Source of the DNA: Impatiens glandulifera
Lineage: Eukaryota > Streptophyta > Magnoliopsida > Ericales > Balsaminaceae
Length of the DNA: 64,000 nucleotides
NCBI RefSeq assembly: GCF_907164915.1
Contig: NC_061869.1
Span: 39,246,840 to 39,310,839 of the forward strand
Direction: 5' to 3'
Under the pieces are notes generated by a model that worked only from the letters and a program-made list of their open reading frames with translations, was not told where the DNA came from and ran no database searches. Shown piece by piece: positions 32,278-43,600 of this stretch. The position numbers and the translations under genes are program-made. Position 1 is the first letter of the stretch; each line of letters opens with the position of its first letter.

Positions 32278-32823
32278 ATGGAAAACGTCCCTAACAACTC
32301 TAGAGCAAACAAGCATTCAAAAGGCCGTCAGAGAATTCCTATGGACCGTCGTCGAGAGAGGGAAGAAGATCAACAAGTCTCTTTCTCCAAACTCCGTAAT
32401 GGATTGTACAAAATGATCAACGAATTGAGCCTCGTTTGTTCTATCGATTTTATTTTCATGATCTTATCTCCATCGGGGAAGCTCTTCTCTTTTGCTTCAC
32501 TGAATATGGAGTTGATTGCAATGAAATTAGTCAATAACAAGAAACTCGATTGTAATATGGAAACTAATTTTCCTACTGAGGCATCTTTTAGAGCAAATAT
32601 GGCTAGACTAACAAGCCAACTTGTTGAGGTAAAGAAACAATTGGATAAGGAGAAAGAAAGAGAAAAACAAATAAATAAAATGGTTAGTGCACGTAAAACA
32701 AAATCGATTATCGATACTCCTGTTTCGAATCTCAAAGAGGGTGATGCTCAAATGTTAGAGGATTGGCTTAAGAAGGTTGGGAATGATTTGCATACAAGGA
32801 TAAACCAACTTAGCGGAGACTAA
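32278..32823 (+). CDS. Type I (M-alpha, AGL62-like) MADS-box protein, copy 1
   Basis: 181 codons, single exon as usual for type I MADS genes. ATG 32278 is preferred to the in-frame ATG at 32233, because it begins the segment aligned with copy 2. The MADS domain spans residues about 15-75 ('KGRQRIPMDRR', 'VSFSKLRNGLYKMINELS', 'FMILSPSGKLFSFAS'), followed by a charged coiled coil ('LTSQLVEVKKQLDKEKEREKQ', about 105-135). Such proteins bind CArG-type DNA as dimers in the nucleus, and AGL62 relatives act in endosperm or female gametophyte. The usual 'SKRR' is 'SKLR' and 'FKKA' is 'YKMI', which removes basic residues in the DNA-binding helix. Copy 2 keeps more of them. Reading frame intact; activity doubtful. 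Confidence 0.83.
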   Translation: MENVPNNSRANKHSKGRQRIPMDRRREREEDQQVSFSKLRNGLYKMINELSLVCSIDFIFMILSPSGKLFSFASLNMELIAMKLVNNKKLDCNMETNFPTEASFRANMARLTSQLVEVKKQLDKEKEREKQINKMVSARKTKSIIDTPVSNLKEGDAQMLEDWLKKVGNDLHTRINQLSGD

Positions 32824-33971
32824 GGTATGTTGTTTGTTGTGTAAGAGGTTTTGTTCTTTTAGAGAAAAAGAGATATCTGATTACGTTTTATTTAAATGAT
32901 TTTATTATTACAAAAACAAGAAGATAATTGTATTGTGTTAAGAATGAAAATGTGTTACAAATGAAATAGATATTTAAGACATTTAATTATATTTTATTGT
33001 TATTAATACTTATAATGAATTTTTCAATGAACATTCTATTGCAAACAATCTGCCATAGTAAATTTAGTTGATTGGTACTCAAGGCATTCCATTTTTTAGC
33101 TGGCGATGGGAGATGAGTGCGGGGTCCCGCACCATCGACCCCACATATCTAAACCACATAAGCCTAGAATCACCATCTGGCCTCCCATGTATATCGCCGA
33201 ATCTAAGTGGAACTCTCGATCCCTGGGGACTTCTCGAAAGCTCGATATTTTTGTTACGACCTCATCTCCGCATGGAGGAAGAACCTGTACATGTATTTTT
33301 GTTATGACCTCGATAATTTGTGAAGAGTGAGCAAAACCGAAAGATATACCTAAATCATTTTGCTTTGGCCTTATATAACAAAAAAATCAAACTTCATGGA
33401 ATTGGGCAAAACTGAAAGATTTAGATAAATCTTTCGGTTTTATCCTTCAAAACCGAAATATTTATTCTAAATCTTTCGGTGTTTGACCTTTTCAATTTTA
33501 TTATTTTAACTAGATTTAACCATGATTATATTTTACCCTTAAAACCTAAACACAAATCCTACCTATAAATTAAACACAAACCCCTACACATAAAAATACA
33601 AAACATAATCACTTATTCTAAGTATATAATCAAACACAAACCTTATATACATTTTGTATAATCAAACACAAACCTATACTTGTAATTTCAATCATAACCC
33701 CTATACTTGGAATATTGGCTCACAATTGATATGTTTGGACAATTAAATAAGATTCATGTATTTAGAAACCAAAACACTAATTGGAAAATGGTGAAGAAAT
33801 TTATGAAGAGTGACTAAACCCGAAAGATTTACACTATATCTTTCGATATTCTATAGCAAAACAGAAAGATATATCTAAATCTTTTGGCTTTGGCCTTCAA
33901 TAACCAAAAAAATCAAACTTCTTTATAATTACTTATTTAGATTATTACATTATTCACTAAGTTTATTTGAG
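32824..33971. other. Junction spacer between duplication units
   Basis: Not matched in unit 2. A GC-rich island at about 33060-33310 ('gcggggtcccgcaccatcgacccc') stands out from its AT-rich surroundings. From 33330 to 33925 there are repeated 'ccgaaagatttag' words, including a 14-bp-arm hairpin 'gaaagatttagataaatctttc' (about 33413-33434). A direct repeat of about 60 bp ('aaagatat.cctaaatc.tttgctttggcc') lies at 33345 and 33870. No gene supported. Confidence 0.6.
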
Positions 33972-34250
33972 CCGTTCATAATATCTCATTAACTTCAATA
34001 ATTTTTTAGTATGAGAATAAATATATATTTATATATATATATATTTATTTATTTATTTACTTTGATAGTTGGTTTAAATTGGGAAAAACTATGTCATCAA
34101 AATTCGAAATGACCCGATCTTTGGGCTGAGAGCCACCTTTCGAGATGATGAACAGAAGAATCTTGGACAAGTAATAAAGAAGCTCTTGAGAATGGACTGG
34201 GAAATCTTGGGTTTTGTGAAATCAAAAGATCAAGTGCAGAAGAAGACAAT

Positions 34251-34596
34251 TTGGTCTTGAATAAGGTAGTGAGCCTTAGTTCTGAAGTAGGGCGAATTAA
34301 AATTGATAACATACATGAATCCAGTAGTGAAGTGGTTCAAAGTCAGAAAAGACCTACTAAAGAAGAACAAGATGAAAATCGAAGACAAAGTAGAAAGATC
34401 CTGGATCTAAAACCCACTAACTCTATCACGGGAGAAGATGAGATCTACATGAGACAACCCTCACTAAATGACAATAGTATTCCATGTAATCAAACTGTAG
34501 CCATTGAGGATAGCGAGGTAAGTGATCTTATGATTTCTCTGATGAAGAGGTCCAAGACAGTCTGGAAAGTCAGGAACCCAACACTTATATTCAATC
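34251..34596 (+). pseudogene. LINE-1 copy 1, ORF1 tail
   Basis: A charged segment ('SSEVGRIKIDN', 'KRPTKEEQDENRRQSRKIL', 'ITGEDEIYMRQP') equals the end of the first ORF in LINE-2 (53426-53748). It is probably the C-terminus of the RNA-binding ORF1 protein. The start is lost by truncation, and the frame overlaps the beginning of ORF2. Confidence 0.6.
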
Positions 34597-37500
34597 ATGA
34601 ATATAGTGACATGGAACATAAGGGAACTCAATGACCCTCTAAAATGCAAAGAAATCAGGAGGATCATTGAGAATCATAAGATCACTATTATGGGTATTCT
34701 TGAGACAAAAGTCAAAAGTCAGAACGTTGAGAAGGTTGACAAACTGTGTATTGATAGTAGCTGTGAAATCATTCACAACTCAAATGACAAAACGGGCAGA
34801 ATCTGGGTTATTTGGGATAACAAAGTTATTAAGGTCAGGGCTCTCTTTTCGAATGATCAAGCAATCCTGGTGGAGGTGAAAGACAGAATCACAAGAATTA
34901 TATTTAATTTTGCTATTGTCTATGGTAGCAACTCAAGCGCTGACAGAAGACTCCTCTGGAATTGTCTTAAAAACTGGATCGGTATTGATAAATCTTTGGC
35001 TTTCCTCGGTGATTATAACATAACTAGAAACGAATTTAATCGTAGCCCAGAATCTGAAATAACTCGGGATATGATTGACTTTAATGACTGCATCAGAGAT
35101 ATGGGTTGTATCGAGCCTACCAATTCTAGGAACTTCTTCACTTGGTCTTATACGAGAGGGAATGAGCAAATTAGAAAAGGTAAAATTGACAGATGTCTAG
35201 TAAAAGAGAACTGGATTAACCAATTTCCGAGAAGTCAACTTCATGTTCTGAATCCGGGTATATCTGATCACTGTCCGATTAAATTGTTCTAGGAAAAGGA
35301 AGAAAGGTTCAAAAGGCCCTTTAAAATTTTCAATTTCTGGATGGATAATGATAAATTCAAGGGTATTCTCGAAAGCGTATGGTCTACAAATGTTAGAGGT
35401 TCCAACATGTACAGGGTTTTTGAGAAGCTTAAGCTCTTCAAGAATCATCTCTAGAGCTTTGACAAGAAGAAGTTCAGCAATATCTCCAATAGAGTTCTAG
35501 ATTCTAGAGAAGAACTGGAAGAGGTTCAGAAAAAGTTATTAAGGGATGATAGTGAGGACCAACTCAATGAAACAGAAAGGTATGCGCTTGAAAACTTCAA
35601 GAAGCTGGGTCTGCTTGAAGAGAATTTTGTTAGATAGAAATCAAAACAGAGTTGGCTCTCGTTGGGTGACAAAAACACAACTTTCTTATACAGAAAATGC
35701 AAGGCTAGAAACATGAGAAACAATGTGTACAGACTGAAGAATGATGATGGTGAATATGTTCAGGGTCAAAAGGGTGTACAAGATCTGGCTATCGATTTCT
35801 ATAAGCAGCTTTTGGGTACGAAAGCAGCATCAAAGTCACCTGAATATCTTGTATCATATTATTGATAGGAAAATCTCTGCAGAAGATAATCGCGAGTTGA
35901 TAAGGGTGGTCACGAAGGTTGAAGTTAAGGAAGTTCTATTTAGTATTGATGAGAATAAAAGTCCGGGTCCTGATGGGTTTAATGCACGGTTCTTCAAAGA
36001 CAATTGGTTGGTTGTGAGTAAAGATGTTACTGATGGGTTCTGGAGTTTTTCAAAAACAGAAAGATATTAAAGCAATGGTATATAAGATTTCAGACCAATT
36101 ACCTGCTGCAATGTGATTTATAAAATAATTTCTAAACGTTTTTAAAATGTAATAGGAAAAATAATAAATCTTAATCAATCTGCATTCATCTCTGATAGGA
36201 CAATCTCTCATAATATTCTTCTCATGTAGAGCCTATTAAAAGGCTACGGGAAAAAGAAAATATCCCCGAGAGTGGCTTTCAAAATAGATATCAAGAAAGC
36301 TTTCTACTCTTTTAGATGGGAAGCCATTCGAGACTTTCTTGTTGTTTATATTTTCCTATGATTTTTATCGATTGGATTATGCAATGCATTTCAGGTTTCT
36401 GCTTTGTTGTTAGCATGAATGGAGTCCACGGAGGCTATTTCAAGGGTGAAAACGGGGTAAGGCAAGGGGACCCCCTCTCTCCTTACCTTTTCGTAGTTAT
36501 CATGACGATCTTTGAGAGCATCTTCGCGATGTTCCGAAAGAATATTCCATACATCTTTCACCCATTCTGTGAGATAGAGGAGGTAACACATTTATGCTTT
36601 GTTGATTATTTGTTCATTATAGCGCACGCAGACGTTGATTCCATTAAAACTATTAGGATTGCACTAACGTTCTTTTCTGAGGTAACAGGTTTAACTATTA
36701 ATGAAAGAAAACGTGTGGTATTTTATGGAGGCATGAAGGACGAAACAAAGTAGGACATATTCAACATCATGGGCATCAAGGAAGGAAGCTTTCCCATAAG
36801 GTACTTAGGAATTCCGTTAACTGCGAAGCAGATCGAAATCTCACACTACAAGTCGCTGATTGAAAAGGTAAAAACACAATATATGGCTGGGCAGCTAAAA
36901 AACTTTCTTATGCAGGGAGGATCAAACTTATCAAAACCGTGGTTATGGTCATAGTTGGCTACTAGGCGCAACAAATGGTCATTTCGAAGAAGGAAATGAA
37001 GGAACTCGACAGGCTAATGAGAAACTTTATTTGGGGTAGTAGTGGAAGAGGAGGAAAGAAAGTAAAATGGACTGCTCTCTGCAAACCGAAGGACGAGGGA
37101 GGCATCGACTTGAAGAACTGTATCAAATGGAACAAGGCTCTAACCATCAAGCATCTGTGGGCTTTAGAGCGCAATCAGGTGTCACTATGGATCAAATGGG
37201 TGCATACGAGGTTTATGAAACACGAAACTAGCATCTGGACCTACAAAATTTACGAAGGTATGAGCTGGTCTTTGAAAAAGATTCTTAAACTAAGAAGCGA
37301 TATTGTAGATCTTTATGATATACGACTTGGGGACATGAAAGGGACTTTATTCTAGCACGACCCCTGATTCGAAAACCAGCCTATCATCGACAAGGTGGAG
37401 TTTCAAAATACCCATATCAGAAGGGACTGCGCAAAAAAGAAAATCAGAGACATCAAAACGGGAATTGGAACTTTCTCTTGAGAAGAATTCTAGAAGGAAA

Positions 37501-38157
37501 GAGGATACTTGATCATATAAGTAACATACAACTACACGACAGACCGAATATTCATTAATGGAAAGCTGAGGACAATGGGAAGTTGGTATTGAAGAAAATA
37601 TGGGAGGTAATCCGGGAAAAAGCGCAGAAAGTAGAATGGGCTCCTTTTGTATGGTCAACGAAGATTATCCCTCGACACCAGTTCATCCTATGGCTCACCT
37701 ATTGGGAAAGAATCAACACTGGTGATCGTATCAGTAAGTATATGAGCATCCCGGACGCGAGCTGTCTTCTATGAATAGGAAATGAAGAAATCATAGATCA
37801 CTTATTCAGGAGCTGTTGTATTGCTTCGGAGCTTTGGGACAGAGTCTATAAAAGCCTGGAGCTGATTAGTTTTCCGAACGAATGGAATGAAATCAAAGAA
37901 GCAACATTACTCAAAGCCAAGGGAAATAGATTTACAACATGCGTGTTCAAGTGCGACTTTGGAGCAGTGGTGAATAACATTTGGCAAGAATGGAATGCAA
38001 GGGTATATGGCAGAACCCGCAGGAGTGTTGACGAGTTATGGATTGTAGCGCCCTCGCGAGAACGTGGAGAAGAATTCCAAGCACGGAGTAGAACTGGAAT
38101 ATCTGCGGGAACTGGAGTTTACCGTTTTTTAAAATCACTAGAATTGAATACATTGTA
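34597..38157 (+). pseudogene. LINE-1 copy 1, ORF2 (endonuclease, RT, zinc-binding end)
   Basis: Starts 'MNIVTWNIRELNDP', the APE-type endonuclease N-terminus (34597), with 'FLGDYNITRNE' (35005) and 'GISDHCPIKLF' (35260-35290) as catalytic motifs, then a TAG. RT pieces follow: 'SPGPDGFNARFF' (35960), 'GVRQGDPLSPYLF' (36450-36490) and 'CFVDYLFI' (36598), where L1 elements have F-A-D-D. The C-terminal finger-like 'LFRSCCIASELWD' is at 37805-37845. At least six stops or shifts. It would nick target DNA and prime reverse transcription, but is dead. Confidence 0.85.
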
Positions 38158-38339
38158 AACAAATAATTCATTTATGTTTTTAGCATTTTAACTTTTAATC
38201 AGAATGTTACAACTTCAAAATCTTTCTAGGCTGTCTAGATTGATCTCTTAAACTCGTGGTTTTTTTCCCGTTTTTGGGAATTTTTAATGAAATGACGCTA
38301 AGTCGTTTTTCCCAAAAAAAATTGAGAACACAAAAACTA

Positions 38340-38940
38340 AGTTATTAATGTTTTAATATTTTTCACAAAAACTATTTATTTTTATTATCGGAACACAATC
38401 ATTCAGTTTTATTATTTTATTCTTATTTAAACTCATATAAATTATTACTTAGTCTAAATTTTGGTGTAGAATGGAGTAACCAAGCAACGTGACAAGAAGA
38501 TATGAGTTATTTGATATAGATATTTCCCACAATTTCTTATGAATAGTTAATTAGACACGAATTTTTAATGAGTAATTAAATACTAGTTAAAAAGGGTAAA
38601 ACATTTTCGGACGATATTTCTACCATGAAACATGCAACCAATTTTAGTACGTTTTTTGAAAGTTTTTACGACAATATTTCCATCATAATTCTGTCCATTT
38701 TATAATTTGGTACGTTCTTTATTAGTTTTTCAATGTATCATTTTATTAAGACTATTTTGTTTGTGTATTACTAAAATTATTTTTTATATATAGTTTTTTA
38801 CCTAATTGTTTATTGAGACTATGGAAGACAATGAGAAATACATTTTTTTATTTCTTCCTTGTTTTACTTAGGTGATTTCTTTTACTATAGTTTTTGTCTC
38901 GCTCGATTTCGAGAATTATCGTAAGGTACCGTTTATATAT
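38340..38940. other. Unit 2 backbone, no gene
   Basis: Matches 942-1482 and 2019-2128 of unit 1 ('aagttattaatgttttaat', 'attgagactatggaagacaatgag'). AT-rich, with no coding potential seen. The unoccupied CACTA MITE site lies at about 38865-38880. Confidence 0.7.
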
Positions 38941-39754
38941 ATTACAATAAAAAAGAGAATTTGTGATAAAAATTTAATGACGATTTGTCAAAATATTTTG
39001 ACGATTTAACCTACGTAATTTGTGTCAAAAACTAATAAACATCGGAAAAAGTAATGAAAATAGAAAAATACGTAGAAAAATTAAGAAATTTAGGATTTTT
39101 CTCGGAATTTCTGAACAAAAGTTTTCTTCGAAATTTCCTCCCAAACCTAATCTACCCCAGATAAGATATTTCAATCTCTCCTTCTTCTTTCTGGCCAATT
39201 CCATTAGTCACAAACCTAATATCGAGCTTCACTATCTATACTTCCTCTTCCATGATGTTGCAGATGTTGGTGTCTATTCTGTCCGAGGAATGCTATCACT
39301 TCCCTTAGTTTAATATCTTCCACTTCTTCTGTCTCTCCCCTATCCTTCGAACATCGTCTTAGTCTTCAGAGCCATGTACTGAAGCTCATTCATAATCACA
39401 TCGCATCAGAAAAATTTAGAACTTTTATTACTAATTCATTTTATTTCTTTGGAAGTTGAGCTTATTGTGCTTTATTTCAATGATTAATTAATTGAAAGAA
39501 GATGTACCGAGTGATTTGCATATGCTAGTCTTTCTTCAAATATTTCTACATGCGGATGTCTTTTGTGATGCTCCATTTTTAGGAACTGTAGGAACTCCAA
39601 TTGGAACTAACAATTCCTCATATTGACTATTTCTCTATCTATTTAGATATGAATTAATTTATATATATTATCTGGGTGCACATTATAAATGTTGGAATTA
39701 AACTAATTCCATTAATTAAATGGAAATGATATTTGGGCTAATTAAATTCACACC

Positions 39755-39960
39755 AAATTCAAATGTGAATTAAAGTGAAATTAATCCAAATGAAATTCAC
39801 ATGAAATTCAAATGTGAATTCAAGTGAAATTAATCCAAATGAAATTCACATGAAATTCAAATGTGAATTAAAGTGAAATTAATCCAAATGAAATTCACAT
39901 GAAATTCAAATGCAAATTAAGGTGAAATTTCATCCAAATAAAATTCACATCAAATTCATT
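39755..39960 (+). repeat. Minisatellite in Copia-B LTR
   Basis: About four copies of a unit of about 49 bp built from 'aaattcaaatgtgaattaa', 'agtgaaattaatccaaatg' and 'aaattcacatg', with a few base changes. It is repeated in the 3' LTR at about 45192-45397. Confidence 0.85.
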
Positions 39961-40174
39961 GTGAATTAAATTTGTTAATTGTTACAATTAACATAAATGT
40001 CTTGAATGAGGCAATTAACAAATGATGTTAATTGCCATTGTAACTACAAAATATTTATTGTAGGATGTAACTTGCAAAGATGATGAAAAGGCAAGCAACG
40101 ATAACCGTTGGATGAATGGATGATGGATTAGTGACCGTTGGATTAAAGAATTGATTATGAGTTTAATTTTCAAC

Positions 40175-40182
40175 TATAAATA
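40175..40182 (+). promoter_or_regulatory. LTR TATA box (Copia-B)
   Basis: TATAAATA in 'caactataaatatccc', about 485 bp into the LTR. A twin lies in the 3' LTR at about 45612. It is the likely start region of the genomic RNA. Confidence 0.65.
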
Positions 40183-40685
40183 TCCCTTCACATTGTATTC
40201 CTCTCCACACATTATCTTATCACTTCTCTCTCTAGAATTCTAAAGTCTTTCCTTGTTCTTGTGAGTATTCTTGTGAGTGTTCTTGTGAGCGTTCTTCGAG
40301 TTTCTTGACTCGATCATTTCTGTGCGAAACCCGGTGATTGTGATTCAGGTACTTTTGTTTAGTTCGCTGTTGTAGTGGTTTTTCTGTGCTAAATCATTGC
40401 AGGTTCCGTTGTACCCTGGGAAGCAGCCACCGACGAAACTCTCCAGCACAAACGGGAGACGGTGAAACTGTTTTAAGGGAACTGTGATTCCACAGGCCTC
40501 GGAGCAAACGAGAAGATTTTTCTTCATTTCTTAAATAATCTGTTGTATTGTTTTATTATCATTGTATTATCTTCATATATCATTTACGTGTAATTTTTAT
40601 GAGATAAGATAACCAACAATCTTAAAACAGTTTGCAAATATTACTTATCTCAGATTCTTACACGTTTCTGGTTTTGTGATTCAGA

Positions 40686-43600
40686 ATGACTACCGAAACA
40701 CCTGCTTCTAACATGAGGATGCCAGTTCCAGCTAACCATCTGGATAAGCCAGAAAAGTTTGATGGATCAAACTTTAAGAGATGGCAACAAAAGATGTTCT
40801 TCTACCTCACGACCCTAAGTCTTGCGCGATTCCTCACGGAGGATCCTCCCACTCCCAAAATCGATGAGCCAGACGTGGCTTCATCGTCGGATGCAAACGT
40901 GCATCCGAAAGTTGATGTGCAAGCGGCTTCGGCCATTGATGCTTGGCACCATTCAGATTTTCTATGTAGAAATTACGTGCTGAATGGTTTATCAGATTCA
41001 TTGTACAATGTGTACAGTGAAAAGAATACGGCTAAAGAACTTTGGCAATCTCTTGAACGTAAGTACAAAACAGAAGATGCGGGTGCAAAAAAGTTTATGG
41101 TCGGTCGATTTTTGGACTACAAAATGGTAGATTCAAGACCAGTCATTAAACAAGTTCAAGAGATCCAAGTTATTTTGCACGAAATTCATGCTGAGGGCAT
41201 GAATTTGGGAGAAACTTTCCAAGTGGCTGCTATTATTGAGAAGTTGCCACCGTCTTGGAACGATTTCAAGAACTACCTTAAGCACAAGCGAAAGGAGATG
41301 AACGTAGAAGAATTGGTGATTCGTCTACGCATTGAAGAGGAAAATAAAAGCGCCTCAAAGAAATACTTTAGTCAACATGTGGCTAAAGCAAATGTGGTTG
41401 AGCATGGTAAAGACAAGAAGAAACATAATTCTTTTGTCAAAAACCGGAGCCTTAATCCTAAAGGAGGAATCTCTAAGAAGTTCACGGGCAAGTGTTTCAA
41501 TTGCAATGGCATGGGCCATAGATCTTCTGATTGCAAGAAGCCGAGAAGAATTCGAGAGGCTAACTTGACTCAAGGATTATCGGACATGGATCTATGTGCG
41601 ATGATATCTGAGGTTAACTTGGTGGGATCTAATCCACGGGAGTGGTGGGTTGATACAGGAGCTACAAGACATGTTTGCTCCAACAAAGAAGTATTTTCAA
41701 GCCTCGAAGAAGTGAAGAATGGTGAAAAGCTGTTCATGGGGAATTCTGCCACTTCTGACATACAAGGTGAAGGAAAAGTGGTGTTAAAGTTGTCTTCAGG
41801 AAAAGATTTAACTTTAACTAATGTGTTGTATGTTCCAGAGATTCGGAAAAATTTGATATCCGGATCTCTTCTAAGTAAGCATGGTTTTAGAATTGTGATT
41901 GAGTCGGATAAAATTATTTTATCCAAAGGTGGAATGTTTGTAGGTAGAGGTTATGCTACTGATGGGCTTTTTAAGCTAAATGTAATGGCAGTTAAGCCAA
42001 GTATGAATGAAAAGAATAAGTCTTCTATTTATTTGTTGGAGTCTTCCATTTTATGGCATGGTAGACTAGGTCATATTAATTATGATTCGATGCATCGATT
42101 AATAAAACTGAGTAGTATACCTACATTCGAAATTAATAAGAAACACAAGTGTGAAATTTGTGTTGAAGCGAAATTGACGAGATCATCCTTTCGAAACGTT
42201 GAAAGAAGTAATAGACCGCTTGATTTAATTCATACAGATGTGTGTGATTTAAAAGGAACACCAACACGTGGTGGAGGAAAATATTTCATTACTTTTATTG
42301 ATGATAACACAAAATATTGTTATGTGTATATTCTTAAAAGTAAAGATGAAGCCATAGAGAAATTTACTCTTTATAAAAATGAGGTTGAAAACCAACTTGG
42401 TAAAAAGATCAAGGTGTTAAGAAGTGATAGAGGAGGTGAATATGAATCACCTTTTGCCGAGCTATGTGCTCAACATGGTATAATCCATGAGACGACAGCA
42501 CCTTATTCTCCTCAGCAAAATGGTACAGCTGAGAGAAAAAAATAGAACATTAAAAGAAATGATTAATTCACTTCTATTAAGTTCTGGTCTACCACATAAC
42601 ATGTGGGGAGAAGCTATTTTGACAGCTAATTACCTTTTAAATAAGGTTCCACGAAAGAAGCTAGATAAGAGTCCATATGAATTATGGCATGAAAGAAAAC
42701 CATCATATGAATACTTACGAATGTGGGGGTGTCTAGCTAAGGTAGCCGTACCATTACCTAAAAAGGTGAAAGTTGGACCAAAAACTGTTGATTGTATATT
42801 TATTGGATATGCACATAACAGTAGTGCTTATCGCTTTCTTGTGTTTAAATCAGACATTCCGGATATTCATAAGAATACGATAATGGAATCGAGAAATGCA
42901 TCGTTCTTTGAACATGTATTTCCATATAAGTCTAATGAAGAACAACGTTCTCCAAAAAGATTTCTTGAACTAGATGAACAAGAAAAGGAGAATGAAGTTG
43001 AGGTTGAAATTAGACGAAGTAAACGAGCTAGAACCGAAAAATCATTTGGTCCAGATTTTATTACTTTCATGATGGAAAGTGAACCTCAAACGTATAATGA
43101 GGCAATTAACTCGTCTGAAGGGCCTCAATGGAAAGAGGCAATTAATAGTGAGATAGAATCTATCTTGCAAAACCATACATGGGAACTAGTGGATCTGCCT
43201 CCGGAAAATAAACCACTAGGTTGCCGATGGATTTTCAAAAGGAAAATGAAAGCTGATGGATCAATTGATAAATATAAGGCAAGACTGGTGGTAAAAGGAT
43301 ATCGCCAACGAGAAGGTCTTGATTATTTTGATACATATTCTCCAGTTACGAGAATAACTTCTATTCGATTGATTCTTGCGATTGCTTCTTTGCGCAATCT
43401 AGAAGTTCATCAAATGGACGTAAAAACAGCTTTCTTAAATGGAGACTTGGAAGAAGAAATTTACATAGATCAACCTCAGGGGTTTTCTTCTCAAGGGCAA
43501 GAAAATAAAGTTTGTAAATTAGTTAAGTCATTGTATGGCTTAAAACAAGCTCCAAAACAATGGCATGAGAAATTTGATCATGCTATGATCTCAAGTGGAT

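Larger units (their letters stand above)
838..32808 (+). repeat. Segmental duplication, unit 1 (with insertions)
   Basis: Read by eye against 33972-57635, the same landmarks come in the same order: 'ccgttcataatatctcatt' (838 and 33972), the block at 2420-2760 (39217-39575), CACTA transposase remnants, the 'ttggttggaccaccact' block (27450 and 49050), and a MADS-box gene (32278 and 52107). Unit 1 holds a CACTA MITE, Copia-C with nested Copia-A, a solo LTR and a foldback element that are all absent from unit 2. About four fifths of its length is inserted DNA. Homology ends inside the last MADS codons, near 32808. The edges are good to some tens of bases. Confidence 0.85.
34092..38331 (+). mobile_element. 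LINE-1 copy 1 (L1-like, 5'-truncated)
   Basis: Flanked by AAAAACTA at 34084-34091 and 38332-38339. Unit 1 has the empty site 'gggaaaaactaagttatt' at 931-948. The element starts at 'tgtcatcaaaattcgaaatgacc', a point internal to LINE-2 (about 53247), so it is 5'-truncated, as usual for target-primed reverse transcription. It ends in a short A-rich tail after 'aatgaaatgacgctaagtcg'. About 85-90 percent like LINE-2 by eye. Confidence 0.9.
39690..40618 (+). repeat. Copia-B 5' LTR
   Basis: 929 bp. It contains a tandem minisatellite (39755-39960) and a TATA box at 40175. The minus-strand frame at 40527-40345 recurs in the other LTR only because the LTRs are copies. Confidence 0.93.

Noticed and set aside
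33068..33330. Overlapping plus-strand frames of 74-79 codons
   Set aside because: They arise from the GC-rich island, show no domain, and overlap each other in different frames.
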